From the NCBI GenBank assembly GCA_026929865.2, contig CM049403.1, positions 30,921,001 to 30,985,000 on the forward strand: a stretch of 64,000 nt of DNA. The letters are read 5' to 3'. The stretch is from Hyperoplus lanceolatus. Its lineage: Eukaryota > Chordata > Actinopteri > Uranoscopiformes > Ammodytidae. Made by a program: the position numbers and the translations under genes. Each line of letters opens with the position of its first letter. Within the stretch, counting starts at the first letter, position 1. Shown here piece by piece: positions 33,533-46,652 of this stretch. Below the pieces are notes generated by a model. That model ran no database searches. It was not told the origin of the DNA and was given only the letters and a program-made list of their open reading frames with translations.

Positions 33533-34678
33533 AGAGATCCAAGATCAGCACGCACAAGTACACAGAGGGATAAATACATTTAACAAAACAACATATTGAT
33601 GAGCCAGCAGTAGCTAACCCCCTTTGCATTGATTTGGGAATGGGCATTTATTATTGAAAATGGTCATTATCTAGATTGTGATTCACTTAAAAAGTGTAAT
33701 GAGTTAATGATTACAGAATATTTGGAAATACATCTTGTAACTTCCTCCAGATTTTATATTCTCTCTTAGAGGCCTTCGCTACAGTTGTGGCAGTTTTTCA
33801 TTATAACATTAGAGGGCAGCATATAATCAAATACACATCTGGCTATGATGTCATGAAGCTTATGTGTGCTGCTCACCTTTTGAATTCAGTATATTGTTCA
33901 TCAGTTGTATCCTCTGGGCTTTTGATGTTATATTTTATTATCATTAAGGTGAGACAGTGCAGGTGAATAGGGCTTAGTTTCTCAAATGTAGATATTGTCA
34001 TGAAACCTTAACAGTTGATTACTTACAATAAAACAATTATTTTTTGCATACAAATTATTTCATCCATTTTTGAATACATGTGCAAATGTAGCTATATCCA
34101 AATAAGTATGCGTAAATTTGCATATATATAAACAGACGCACACAAATTAAATCAATCATTTGTATAATTGTGAACATGAAAATTATAAATTAAGTATAAT
34201 TAATATATCCTGTGATTCTTTGGGTGATTCTCATCAATGGAACTTTCTCAGATAAAAAGTTACCGTTTACAATGAAGTTTAAAGGTAAAAATAAAGTTTG
34301 GAATGTGGATCATATTTGTTGCCAAAGATCTTTTGTACACAGTCCCAGTCCTGATCAAACATTTATGTAGAAAATGTTTAACAACTTTCTATTGTACAAT
34401 GTAGAGAGTTCTGTGGAAGAATCTGCAACTCGTCAATAAAGGCACAGCATGATGCAAAATGCAGTTCAACTGAGTGGTGCCCCATTATAAGTTAGAAATA
34501 ACACTTTTTGTAGCACTTTAATTAGGATTTCATAAAAACATTTATTATAACTATTAATTTGAATTGACTTCTAAAGAGGCCTGTTTGTGCAGGTAATACA
34601 CAACAGGCATATTTGTGTGGAGGGACTGCTGGAAATGGGCAAATAAATAACACATGGCATTATTTGTTTTTGCTTTAT

Positions 34679-34711
<33 letters not shown>

Positions 34712-35331
34712 TAACAGGGGAGGTGACATGCCTAAAACAAAGTGCTTGTATTTATAAAACTTGGATAACACTGGGTTGGCTCTTTTTTGACGTTAAGAAC
34801 AGTTTTTTAGATTGGAATCCAGGTCAGGTAAAGTCAGTCTTGACCACCTTTTTAAAATTTCTGATCACATCAAACATCTTACAAAAGAGAACTTAAATAA
34901 CTTCACATTAAAGACCTACTTCACCGGTTGGAATATGAAGGTGTGTTGAACTCGGAGATCCTATGAAGTATAAATGTGCAAAAAAAAAAAAATCGGATCA
35001 TCCTAGCCTGAGAAAAGGCAGAAAGAGTGTTTTATGGTCTCACTGTCTAACCCTACATTTCTTTTTCTGTGATGTCACAGAAAGAGAAATTTTATAACAA
35101 AAAAGTGTTTAAAAGGAGTGTATAATAGGATAGGTAGTTAATGATGACTGCCGTTGCTAGGCACAGCACGTCTGGGGGCAAAGCCTTTGAAGGAGCAAGA
35201 AAAGGAGTGGTGTATTTGCTATGCAGGTTCCTCTCGCTCTCCCTCTCTCTCTCTCTCCCTGACACACATTATCACTATCAGTGTGAAATCATTAGACAAT
35301 AAACATTTATTTTTTGTAAATTTTTGATAAT
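33533..35331 (+). other. 3' flank of the plus-strand fragment
   Basis: It matches the 3' flank of gene 1 directly (21912-22480, then 24840-25730), skipping the two transposon insertions found there. An alternating TA microsatellite lies at 34679-34710. A block at about 34905-35095 that is absent from the gene 1 flank looks like an insertion, but I could not define its ends. No gene was seen. Confidence 0.55.
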
Positions 35332-36300
35332 TTTGTTGGAGAAAAATAAATAACTAACAAAGGCCTTGTTGCCTGTGAGCTGTGACATCTCTTTGGTTAT
35401 GGTCCTGACCCCGTTTACATGCGAAAACATTTATTTAATGCTCTCTCTTCCACCTTCAACCTGCAACAAGGCAGCCATGCAGGAAATTCAACTCTCCGCT
35501 CTTGCCAGTGAGTTACACCTCAAGAGACGGTAGCGCAATGCCAGCGACTAAACAAGTTAAACTAAAGGCCAGGACACACCAGTCCGACACGTTCTGACTA
35601 CCCAAAAACTGGAGTCGCCGTTTCAGTAAGCTCCAGTCTTCCCGTCGCGGCCACAAAACACACCGAGGCGACTGCTTATATTTTCCATACGCTCTGCGAT
35701 ACATGCAGGTAGAATGTCTCCACAACAGCAGTAGCAGGTGTTCTTATATTGTGGCCCGAAAATATGCCGATTTGTCCGGAAATAGATGGGACAGCTCTCT
35801 AGAGCATAAACATAGATAGAAATACGTCTTATTTATCTATGGACCATATGAGCGCATGTTTTAGCAGAGACTGTTGAGCATGGTGTCGAGCAGTCAACAA
35901 GGGTTGATGCAAAGCCTTTGAAGGAGCAAGAAAAGGACAGGCGCATTTGCTATGGCAGGTTTTGTTAGCTCTCCCTCTCTGCTCTCCCTGACACACATCA
36001 TCACTATCACTGTGAAATCATTAGACAATAAACCATCAAATTTTTCGTACATTTTGATAATTTTGTTGGAGAAAAATAAATAACTAACAAAGGCCTTGTT
36101 GCCTGTGAGCTGTGACATCTCATTGGTTATGGTCCTGACCCTGTTTACATACGAAAACATTTCTTTAATGCTCTCTCTTCCACCTTCAACCTGCAACAAG
36201 GCAGCCATGCAGGAAATTCAACTCTCCGCTCTTGCCAGTGAGTTACACCTCAAGAGACGGTAGCGCAATGCCAGCGACTAAACAAGTTAAACTAAGTCGG
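35332..36300 (+). repeat. Local tandem duplication with a MITE A fragment
   Basis: The segment 35332-35565 is repeated at 36055-36290, spacing about 723 bp. Between them lies a left-half copy of MITE A (35566-35909), starting AGGCCAGGACACACCAG after TAA and more diverged than the copies in gene 1. The duplication probably formed after the MITE insertion. Confidence 0.65.
35566..35909. mobile_element. Truncated Harbinger-like MITE (family A)
   Basis: Shares the terminus AGGCCAGGACACACCAG and internal words (TCTCTAGAGCATAAACATAG, GTCGAGCAGTCAACAAGG) with the complete copies at 9226 and 14316. The right end is absent. Its subterminal variant (GTCCGACACGTTCTGACTAC) pairs better with the fragment at 2850-3116, so an older subfamily exists. 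Confidence 0.7.
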
Positions 36301-38560
36301 TTTAGCTGACCACAAAGGAACAGAACCTGCACAGCAAAACTTATTTTCTCCACAACAGACTGGATAACTTTCAGCACTGCAACATGGCGCACACACAACA
36401 CATCTGGTATTGTTAACTCAGCTGGGCTCTGAAAATGTACAAGTACGGATTTGGACTGTTTTATTTGCTGTTGTGGCGTTTCATGCGTGGTCACTAGGTA
36501 TCCTCTGTTAAGTCGATGTTCACTTTGCTTCATTTACAGCGAGTATAATTACAAACAAAGTAATAACTATTCTGTATGCAATCTTACCATCATCTTTATA
36601 ACTTGGTACCTTCTCATTCTATGATCACAAACACGTACAACAACAGTTTTAGATATACTGTACATTATCCTTTATTCACAGAGCTAAAAAAAAAGCTATT
36701 TTCTTTGTTACATTTCTTAAATTTGTAAATAAAGATTTGTGTTTTAGAATGTTGGTAACCTGTTCTGTGTAAAAGAACACTCAACTTAACCTACTAGCTT
36801 TTGTTAAAATTTGATGTGTTTTAGTTAGTTTAATAAGATATTGCATATATTTTGTGTTCTCTGTGTTTCATTTATTCTATGTAAACCTGCTGAGATAAGA
36901 ACACTGAGCCTTTTGTTTAGAAGTTCAGATAATGTTCAATGTCTCTTTTCCTCCCTAACTGTTGCAAATTAGAAGCATGCTGTTATCCAGGCACCCACCA
37001 CATTCTTTATACCACATAACAATACTTTTGAGAAGATTCTGTTGGCCTTCTCACAAGATAAAAATGGCCAATTAGCTTGCGAGAAGTCCAACTCATTTGA
37101 CTTCTGGGGTTGACCCAGCCTGAAAGAGGTTTTTATTCTATGTTTGTAATGATTTAGACACACTGTGCGCTGAAGTACTTTATGCGATCAGAAATAAATT
37201 CATCATTTTGAGACCAGCAGAACATTCTCCATCTATTTTCCTTGGGCATCCACTTTCAAAGGATCGGGTATTTTCTAACACTTTTAATACTTTTTAAATA
37301 TTCTCTGATTTCAGCTTCTCAAATGTGAATATTTTCTGGTTTCTTTAATCCTATTATGACAGTAAACTGAAATATCTGTGTGTTTTGGACCTAATAATAC
37401 ATTTGAGGACATCAACATGGGCTTTGCAAAATTGATCAACATTTTTCACTATTTTCTGACATTTTACGAACCAAAACACTAGTCGATTAATAATCGATTA
37501 ATCGAGAAAATAATCGACAAATTAATCGATTATCATAATTATTATCATTATCATTAATCGATTATTGCAGCCCTAAATACAACTTAAATGAAAACTTAAA
37601 TGTGTGAATTCCCAACACATATTTTAACTTTACAGTAAGTAGCAGTTAATGCAATTGTATTTTCTTAATGAAGCTATTAAAACAATGTATTTTAAACATT
37701 TTGGGATGAGGTGCAGAGATATGACTTGAGATTATAAACATCTTGTATTTGATTTAAGTGTTCTTTGTAACAATAATTTGAATTAAACTATACCTGTATT
37801 GATGATTTGATTATTATTCCACAGAACCCTCGACTTTGTACAAAAGAAAATGTTAATACCCGTACACATCAATGTTGGAAAGGACTGGGATTGTGTACAA
37901 AAGATCCCTGGCAACAAATATGATCCATATTCCACACTTTATTTCAAATTTTAAACTGCATTATACACAGTAACTTTTTATAAGTTTCATTGACAAGAAT
38001 CACCCAAAGAGTCAGAGTATATATTTTCTATAGTTCATTTATCATTTTCATATTCATCAAATAGAAAATATTGATTTAAGGATAATATACTATCACATCA
38101 GAAATCCTGGGATACAACCGATAAAAACGGTACTGAATTGAGAAAGTTGAGCAGCACACAAAATGTTCATGAAATCAGAGACAAATGTGTATTTGATTAT
38201 ATGCTGCCCTCTAATGTTATAAAGACAACTGCCACAACTGTAGAGGAGGCCTCTAAGAGTGGAATTCAAATCAGGATGAATTTACATCATATAGTTCGAA
38301 ATATTCTGTTATCATTAACTCATTAGACCTTTTAATTGAATCACAATATAGATTATAACCATTCTTAATAATAAATGCCCATTCCCAAAATCAATGCAAA
38401 GGGATTTAGCTACTGCTGGCTGATTAATATGTTGTTGTGTTAAATGTATTTATCCCTCTGTGTACTTGTGTGTGCTGATCTTGGATCTCTTCAGGTCAGA
38501 GTCGTGGCAGTCAGCAAACTGACTAGCAGGATCCCCAAGGAGGTCAACTGGCCTGAAGTA
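36301..38560 (-). other. Gene 3 3' flank
   Basis: No coding exon was seen. It is near-identical to 47100-48890 (gene 4 flank) and similar to 26700-27900 (gene 2 flank). Around 37880-38000 it also contains the inverse of the block at 24920-25040. A transposon-like ATCGATTAATC block is at 37480-37575. Confidence 0.55.
37480..37575. mobile_element. hAT-like terminus, ATCGATTAATCG-rich
   Basis: AGTCGATTAATAATCGATTA and ATTAATCGATTATTGCAGCCC are the type of terminus found on non-autonomous hAT elements (reverse: GGGCTGCAATAATCGATTAA). An equivalent copy is at 47817-47912 because the whole flank is duplicated. Confidence 0.5.
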
Positions 38561-38581
38561 CTGCTCCCTTACCATGCCGAG

Positions 38582-41500
38582 TTATCTTCGTGCTCTAGCT
38601 TTGCCCAATCCCGTCAAGACAAGTGGTCCGACTGAGATGTCTGTAGTGTCGTGGTACATTGCTTGCCTCTGAACTCTCTTTTTGGAGCCATAGATTTCCC
38701 TCCGACGTCGCATGTTGAAGCAGGGCTGCAGGAAAACAACATTAGAAGCTTCTGCTAATGCACCTGTTGTTGTAAATCTATCTAATCTCCCTACAAACAC
38801 AAAGACACAGTAATACTTACAGCGGGGCAGGTGTTCACAAGACACAGGTGCACCTTGCAGTGCAGGTAGATGGATGAAAAGTCGATGAAGGTGAACATCT
38901 TGAAGGAGAATCGGGCTGCAAGGGAGGCGCCATTCTTAATAATCTCCACGGAACCATCCGCTGAATTAGGACAGCTGGAAGACAAGGTTACAATGTTATT
39001 AGACTGTACTACCGGGTTAGTTTGTAAGACAGGATACGTGGAGCAAGTAGAGAGCCCCGTTTTTCAAACTTTGATAATCAACAAGACATTATGTGAAGAC
39101 GAGGTGAAGCTTCAATAGCTTGTTTACCCGTTAATAATGAGATCCCAGCGAACAGAGTTGTTGGCCATGTTGACCGGTGTGGCCCAACAAGAGTCCAGGA
39201 AGATGGACATCTGACTTGCATCAAGATCTTCAGTCAGCACCTCCACAAACACTGGCTTGGAGATTTCCTTTTCCTTTAGTGTGTTATTGTCACTGAAAAG
39301 GGGGTTGATGAAGCCAGAATCCTCGTAGGGTCTCATCCTCAAACGATAGTTTGCACCGCCGGATGGAAGTGTTTTGTTCACAATGCTACAAAAAACATAA
39401 CACAAATACTGTGACCACACATTAAGAATAATGAGCTGACAGGTTTTTGGTCATTTTAAAGATTAAGAGTTATTCATTAATAAATACTTTACAGTTAAAA
39501 ATAGTGGATGCAATTACGGTAATACAACATGATATATACAAAGCGCCTAGAATATTTGATGCATTCACATTTCCCCCGTTAGAACAGGGTGGTTTTGTTT
39601 GGTTTGAAGGGTATGTCTGTTAGTGATTAATTACACCAGAATGTTGTCTTTGGCTTTATTATTGTCCCTGTTAATATGGAGCCCCAATGCCATAGAAAAA
39701 GACGGGCACAAACTGTGATGTGCAGATCTAGCACTGGTAAATATACTGTTATTGGAATACTTCAATTGTCTACGATGAACTTTCAGATGATGGTAAAGTT
39801 AAGTCATTTATAAACATCTGTAGAAAAATTAGACTAACTTATTTCATCTTAAAGTTCCTTGTAGGGGATTTAAATATTGAAAACTGACTACCATTACATA
39901 CATTGCATTCACCATGACATATCACTGTTGACAGAGGGCACTATACATAGAAAAACATATATTGATGACTTAGTTAGTAACCTCTAATTTAATAAATAGA
40001 TTAAATAAAATAGAGGGGACAGTATTTTCACCTCTCTACAGGGTTTATGCCCACAGAGAAATCCAGAGACTGGTTCAGAGGGTATGCACATTGGAAAGGC
40101 AGATTTATGTCCCTCCTGCGGCTGATTGGAGCCATACCGGCATCCACGTGACCCAGGATGGAGTTCTCATAGATGAAATGGGTTCCATTGCTCTTGAAAA
40201 GAAAAATACAAAATAAAAAAAGTTGATTATTGTTACTATATTTCTTATGAAGATCATTTAAATCTGAAATCCTTTTCAGTCAGAGTTGATAAACATAATG
40301 GAATGTACCCTGAGAACTGTCCCACACAGCTGATCATCATTGTTAAAGTGGAACACCAGTCGTCCATCCTGGAGTTGTCCCTTGCAGGAATCATTTTTGA
40401 GGTGTAGGGCGCTAGTGTGAAAGCCGTCTTCAAACAGCTGGCAGCGCGACACAGATATATTGGCTGAACTTCCGGCACAAGTCAGGATCGAATCTATGAA
40501 AATAAATACAAATACAACTTTATCTCTTTTTAACAAAGCTTATGTTATGGTTATAGGTGCAATTATCGATGTCTGGAAGGTGTTGCTTGTAGTGACAAAC
40601 CCACAGAGAACAGAGTTGTGAATTGAAAGGTTGCTTAACATTGGCTTCAATTTGACCATCAGTTTAAGTTATTTAAACATCATTTCTGAGAAATCATGTC
40701 TGTTCAATAACATTACTACAATACCCATGAACATTGGCTGATATTGCTTTGGATAGGAAATTATATTTTTACCAAGATGCACCTGCCAGTAATCTAAAGA
40801 AACAAAAGCAGGGTTTTAGGAGAAGCTGCACTCACCGTAGGTCTCATTGTTTGGCACTTTATGGTCCTTATTACATAAGCAGTCGTAAACACCGTCCTTC
40901 TCACCACAATGCTCATACTCTGTGCAGTACAGTCCTTCACAGGGGTCTGACTCAGCAATGGGAATAGTGGAGAAAGGATAAGAAAGATACAGGAAAATGA
41001 ACAGAAGACATTTTTCTACCATAAAATGGACAATTGGAATCCTTAATTACCTCAAGATTTATTTTCATGTTCAGCGTCTATACCATTAGACCAATGCAAA
41101 AATACAACTTAACTGGACATGATGTAAATTGTATAATGTAATAGCAAAACTCATAATCAAAGACTTTAGGTTGTGACTGTCAGTTTATTGTTAATAATTA
41201 GTTATTTTCAAAATATAGTTAGAGCATGGCAAGATTCCATGTACTGTGCAATTCCTAGTACATTTGTAATTCCCAATGTAAATGTTACCAACAACTGATT
41301 ATGACATTGTTGATTGTCCAGCCAAATGTACAAATGACAGCTAAGAGTTTATCCAAACTTAGGCCTACCTGTAGTCGTCTGAGGAGCCACAGTACCTGAA
41401 AAACAAATGCATAAATATAATGTGGCTTTTTAGTTTCTATTCTTAGTTATTGTCTACATCGAAATGTTTCTTGTGATATTCCTTTGTACTGTATATATTC

Positions 41501-42063
41501 CAAGCTTTTGAAATGAAACAATGAAAGCTAAGAGGTTATCAAAGTTAACTTAGCCTACTTGTCGTCGGAGGTTCCACAAAAAACAAACATATCCTTGGTT
41601 GAAAATCTTAGACTCCTAACATCAATGTACAAGACTTTAAGTTGTGGATTTTAGTCTCTATACTTAGTTAATTTGTATATCTAGACAGTGCCTGAAAAAC
41701 AAACGCATAAATATAATTGGGTAGGTCGTGGCCTTTTAGTCTCAATACTTATTGTCTACATCTAGATGTTACATGTGATATTCCTATGTACTGTGCAAAT
41801 ATTTCATTTGTTTTTAAATGAAACAATGAACGCTAAGATATTATCAAAGTTCACTTAGCCTACTTGTCGTCTGAGAAGTCACGCTGCCTGTGAAAAAACA
41901 AATGCATATATTGGATGAAAATCTTAGACTCCTCAATAGACAAAGTCTGAATTTGCATTCATGCATCAAAGAAAATAAAACTTAATATCATTTAATCAGA
42001 TTGAATGAAATACTTACTTATCATCACCAGAAACAGAACAGGCAACATGATTAGATTTGCCAT
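38582..42063 (-). CDS. Gene 3: EGF-ZP glycoprotein with altered EGF-exon acceptor
   Basis: Exons in transcript order: 42063-42018 (signal peptide MANLIMLPVLFLVMI), 41887-41864 (GSVTSQTT), 41395-41369 (TVAPQTTT type), EGF-like exon ending at 40836, 40493-40309, 40192-40032, 39385-39128, 38974-38821 and 38725-38582. The usual AG before the EGF-like exon has become TG. Three outcomes are readable. Exon start at 41015 (after GGTAG) adds exactly 60 nt in frame, a hydrophobic stretch CLLFIFLYLSYPFS. Skipping the exon keeps the frame because it is 120 nt and phase 1-1. Otherwise the message is lost. The lengths are 392 or 332 residues. The polybasic MRRRRE site and ISVGPLVL patch are kept, and the stop TAA at 38584-38582 removes the hydrophobic tail. 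Confidence 0.75.
41555..41705 (-). pseudogene. Two decayed mini-exons in gene 3
   Basis: At 41694-41699 an acceptor plus CACTGT remains, but the rest of a TVAPQTTT-type exon and its donor were deleted and joined to intron sequence. At 41554-41577 a GFVVPQTT-type exon keeps its donor and CCTCCGACGACAA but has lost the acceptor AG. They show that the ancestor of genes 3 and 4 had at least four mini-exons. The same two lesions occur in gene 4. Confidence 0.75.
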
Positions 42064-42415
42064 TCTCCAAAGCCCAAATTAAGATGCTGTTGACACATTA
42101 TAATAACTTAAATTAAACTACAATTAAACAAATAAAAACACAAACAATGCAACAATTACAAATGCCCCCCACTAAAGGGTGCAAACAAATCATTCTTTAT
42201 ATCTTCTTTAAATAGTGCAAAGTGCAGAATGTTATCCTTACAATTGTCTCCAATAAAATTAAAATTATTAAATTAAGTTATAGGCTAAATATAATTCAGT
42301 AAGAAATAATCACTATTGTTCTTTAATTAACATCATCATTATGTAGAACAGCACTTTATTAAATAATATCTGACTAAAAACATTAGATTAAAATGTGTAT
42401 ATTACCTGTTCAGAC

Positions 42416-42540
42416 GCACTTCTTTGTTCTTATGCCTCCTGCCTCTGTTGAACTGGATGTCCGTACCAAAGCTTTATACAGTGAAAGCTGGCGCAGTGCC
42501 ATAAATCAGTTGTTTAACCAGTTAGTCGCAGAAAAAAAAG
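42416..42540 (-). promoter_or_regulatory. Gene 3 promoter and 5' UTR exon
   Basis: TATAAA lies at 42478-42473 on the minus strand, with TTTATGGCACTGCGCCAGC and CTGGTTAAACAACTG upstream, as in the other copies. The first exon ends at 42416 before gtaata. Confidence 0.6.
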
Positions 42541-44380
42541 AACGTGTTAAAATGTGAAAGATGGGAAATGTGTTTTTTGAACATTTTGAATGGTGTGATG
42601 GTGTAAAGCCCATGTTAATTTTGATGTGAATCCATGCAGTATTAGGGAGTTTTTTTTACTTAAACTTGCAGAAGCTTGCTGAACATTCAACTACAATTGC
42701 ATAGTGCTTAAAGTATTAAATCACTTCTTACCATTGTTTTGTGTAATTACCTACTGAAACTATAAACACTTTGGGCCATGTAGGGAAAGACAGTAATTTG
42801 TATTGTATAATTGAACCCCCCTTGACAAGCCCCAGATAAAATAAAATAACATTTGTTTACAACAAAATGTGACATTCCTTCAAATTGAGTCTTTGTGAAA
42901 AGTCCAGATGGGGCTGTTTCATTACGGACAGGTTTAGATTTCAATTGTTTTTTATTTACCAACATAATTTTTGGTTCATGTCTTACCTGTGAAGAAAAAA
43001 TTATCACTTTTAAGTTTCTGCAGTAAACTAAGTGGAATTTGTTCTGCTGTCATGTGACTTTTTTGAATTATATTTTGTTATAATTTGATATCATTTGTAC
43101 ATGATCAATTTGATAATTTTGATTTAGTTATGTAAGTAGGCTACCAACACAAAGCATCACATTTGACCGTGGGAGGAACGTAAGAAATTCATGTGGTTTT
43201 TCTGTAAGGACATTCAGCAACCCGGTGTATAAATATCTGGATGCTTCTTCATAATAACTGAACCAAACATTCCATTGTGAATTGAAACAATTAAAATTAT
43301 CATGCGATGGCAAGCTGTGTGTTGACTTATTCTTTGTTGTAAGATATTCACACCTCTAACCAGGAGGCCCTGTTCCAGTCCCACGCCCAAAAGCACCGAC
43401 CGCATAATGTGACGTCCTATTCTGTGAAACTAGTCTAATGGATTTAATTTTATTATAATGTATTATATAATTGTAATTTAAAAGTATCCTATTTATTTTT
43501 TTGTATTTTATAATTTTCAACTTTTGCATGTTTTTTGAGAAGTTTTGATTCAACTGTATGATCTACTGTAGTTTGCTATAGTTTGAGGTGAAATGTTAAT
43601 CGCATAGTTAAAAATAAACTCAAGTTGTTGCCAAAGTACTGTCGATCTAGTTTCTTTGATGTACTCTGATGACATTAGGAATTTGTTTTTAATATACACC
43701 CTGTTACACCCCACACACATCACAGTGCCTAAGAATCTTTAATATTCTAATAGGTGCAGGAGTGGTGCAGGTGTGGGACACTCTTAAAATATCTAAATAA
43801 ATCATTCCTGTCATCGGTATTCAGCTCATACAAAGGATTGTTGCTTTAATAAACACAATGGCAATGATAAGCTCTGTGTACTAATTTCCAGGACAATTTT
43901 TGAGTTGTGGCATGACACTTCAACAACTGAACCAGCAACAAAGAATACAAGAAGTAAAAATACATTTTAATTTAAATTAAGAATTCAAACATTTAGACAA
44001 GACTATTTTCAAATTTCAGAAAGTTTTGAAGTCATCTTACTCTTGCCCCTTCATTGAGTAAGGATGTATAAAAAGGTCAAGAGAAGAGGTTTATTTGTCA
44101 AATGCTCAACACTTACAGCAGCAGTCATTGGCAATTAAATTCTTAAGCCCGAGACACAAACACAAAATTAGCACTGAATGAAGCCAAAAGATGTCTTCTT
44201 TGTGTGTGTGCACCAAATACTTTAGGACTAGTAGCACGCCAAAATGTTGATGGAAGAATAATAAATAAATAAATAATACTTGAGAACATGACACAGTATC
44301 TAAAATTGTATAATATATTGTATGACAAACTGTAAAGTAGACTCCATAATAGAGATGCAAATGACTTTCAGTTGTCACTT
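42541..44380 (-). repeat. Gene 3 5' flank with upstream module
   Basis: No coding exon was seen. It is near-identical to 52805-54420 upstream of gene 4. It contains the TATAAATATCTGGATGC segment (near 43228), the GTTGTTGCCAAAG segment (near 43625) and the GTGGGACACTCTTAAA core (near 43773), followed by CTAAATAAATC. Confidence 0.55.
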
Positions 44381-44387
44381 GAGATAC

Positions 44388-44458
<71 letters not shown>

Positions 44459-44470
44459 GGATAGATAGAT
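44388..44470. repeat. (GATA)n microsatellite
   Basis: About 20 near-perfect copies of the tetranucleotide with one GATG variant. It is the first of six such tracts in the right-hand part of the window. Confidence 0.95.
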
Positions 44471-45058
44471 AATTTTTATATATATTTTCTCTTCGTGCGA
44501 GCCTTTGCCATATCCGCACGTCGCACACGCCACCGATGGTTAGGACAGTCACGCAGCTTACAGCTAGGAATGTGTGCCGAAAGGTCCACAGCTCAGGATT
44601 TAAAGCCATGAATTGATGAACTTGTGTCTAAGAAAATATGTCAGTTTTCTGAGAGCAGTAAATAGGCCAATCTATGTGGCTAAATAGCATGCTAATATTG
44701 ATGAGTGATTTTGTCAAGTGTCTAAGAATGAATGCTAACATTATCTGGTTTCTAACTTTTGCCTTAAGTTACAAAAAAGCTAACTAGCTAAAGTTAGCTA
44801 GCTCCTGATAGCCCACCCCTTTTGTTTACAATGGTGGCTTGGAATCACATTAATATAAAGTGTCATAAATAGTTCACACTGGTGCTGAGTCAAGATTCCT
44901 AAAAAAACTAAAACAAAACTCGATATGTTTTGAATGTGCATAAAGTTTTGAAAAATCCAGGAGAATAAATATTGTGGTTTAATCCAGAATACCTGAGAGC
45001 CTTACTGCATTATCTTCCTAACAATTGTCTCCCCAGGAACCTGAATGTTGTCTTTTCC
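44471..45058. other. Duplicated non-coding block
   Basis: Matches 54625-55220 almost base for base, so it belongs to the duplicated unit carrying genes 3 and 4. No open frame was supported. The gene 4 version provides the empty site for the insertion that follows here. Confidence 0.55.
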
Positions 45059-45062
45059 TTAA

Positions 45063-46041
45063 AGAGGACCTATTATACTACTTTTCTGGTCTTAATTTCT
45101 TGTTTTACACTGCTATAGAGCAACCTGACACGAATCACATCACAAAAAACTATGTAGATTTTCGGGAAGCTCTTTCTCTTATTTTGGCGATCCAGCATGC
45201 CTGTGCTTCGGCCATCTCCGCTCCCTCCGCCCCCTCCTGCAAACCCCACTCCGTTGTGATTGGTTACCTTCCTTCCGGAACACTTTCAGTGGCGGAAAGC
45301 GCGAGCATGGACCTATAAGGGTGCGAGGCAGACGCGAGCAAGGAAGTGACAGACTTTAGACTTTAGACTTTAGACTTTATTGTCCCCAAGGGGAAATTCT
45401 TTTCCACATCACATGTACATTTATGGGCTGCACGCCGACAGACAATAGACAGAAACAAAGTAAACATACATACAGGATATATAAACAGGGTGGGACTGGG
45501 GTGATTTATCTTGGCCTTTTGTTGAGGGCTGCTATGGCTGCAGGCACCAGGCTTTTGCCATAGCGAGCCCTCCGGCACAACAGGGACCTGTACCTGCCTC
45601 CGGAGGGCATGACAGTGAAGTGGCAGTTGAGTGGGTGAGTGTTGTCCTGTGCTATTGTAAGTGCGATGCGTGAGATGGCCTTGACATTGAGCTCTGACAG
45701 TGTGGGTGTGGGGAGACCGATTAATTTGGCAGCAATGTTTGTGACACGTGTGAGTTTGACCCGGACAGCATTACTATACATGGAAACATCCGCGTGGTGA
45801 TGACACCAAGTTACATGCGACGTCACGATGTTACAAAGCGTCAAGCCGCTTTGAACACGTGACTTCTCGACTGGCTAGAATAGTGTCTAGTGCTCTGCAC
45901 AGACACCCCAGACGGTCAGCAGGGAATACGTCGAAATGCATGTAAGTCATTATTTGATAATTTAGTATGGTTAAGCATGACTATAAATCATCATAAAAAC
46001 GTTTATAGGTCATAAAAGTCAAAAAGCATCATAGGTCCTCT
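45063..46041. mobile_element. piggyBac-like MITE with nested LINE fragment
   Basis: Ends are AGAGGACCTATTATACT and, on the other strand, AGAGGACCTATGATGCT, flanked by TTAA on both sides (45059-45062, 46042-46045). The paralogous position near 55210-55213 reads CTTTTCCTTAACAAAAAT without the element, a clean empty site. TTAA plus exact insertion supports piggyBac. Its 979 bp include a nested retroposon. Confidence 0.8.
45354..45790 (-). mobile_element. LINE 3' end (reverse-transcriptase C-terminus) in the MITE
   Basis: On the minus strand a frame from 45844 to 45506 contains KLTRVTNIAAKLIG, QDNTHPLNCHFTVMPSG and RYGKSLVPAAIAALNK. This resembles the extreme C-terminus of fish LINE polyproteins, where HPL...LPSGRRYR and SFIPxAIxLLN-like ends recur. 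It is followed by CCCCTTGGGGACAATAAAGT and an (AAGTCT)n tail that ends at 45354. Confidence 0.65.
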
Positions 46042-46540
46042 TTAACAATAAAATAAATGTGTATCTGAATTCGAATTTGATGAAAATGGGGGCGGTACCT
46101 GATAAGCCTTTGGCTTCTTCCGTCTCCCTTCGGACAACACAAAGTATGATGTATGAATATTTTCAAGAGAAAATTGTGTATTGTGTGGAATTGTCCGAAA
46201 GAATAATAAATAAATAAATAAATAAATACATTTCCACCATAAATTGATGCAGAAAAGTCACAGATAGGTGGATAAAAACCTATGCAGGAAATTAAGTGTT
46301 TGACGCTCACAAATTTATGGGGGAGGACCCCCATACCTCCCACCTATAATTTGTCCCCCAAAATGTTGAAACAAAAATCTTATGCCCCTGTATGTACACA
46401 GATTATATACCTAGATATGTTGTTTTATTTTTGGATATGTGTAAAGCCATGTAATTCTGCTGATGGACGTATAAATTAGTCCAAGAATATTATATATTAT
46501 AAAATCATCTTGTATTCAAGTTACGGCATAGATACACGTA
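46042..46540. other. Non-coding block shared with 55215-55430
   Basis: The segment 46225-46435 recurs at 55220-55435 (AAATTGATGCAGAAAAGTCA, GGGGGAGGACCCCCATACC). I recognise no gene in it. Confidence 0.5.
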
Positions 46541-46541
46541 A

Positions 46542-46634
<93 letters not shown>

Positions 46635-46652
46635 GAGATAGATAGATAGATA
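46541..46652. repeat. (GATA)n microsatellite
   Basis: About 27 repeats with a single GAGA interruption. It is followed by the block with CCATTGACGCTCCTGGCACA that also follows the tracts at 54437, 56413, 57241 and 58033. Confidence 0.95.
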
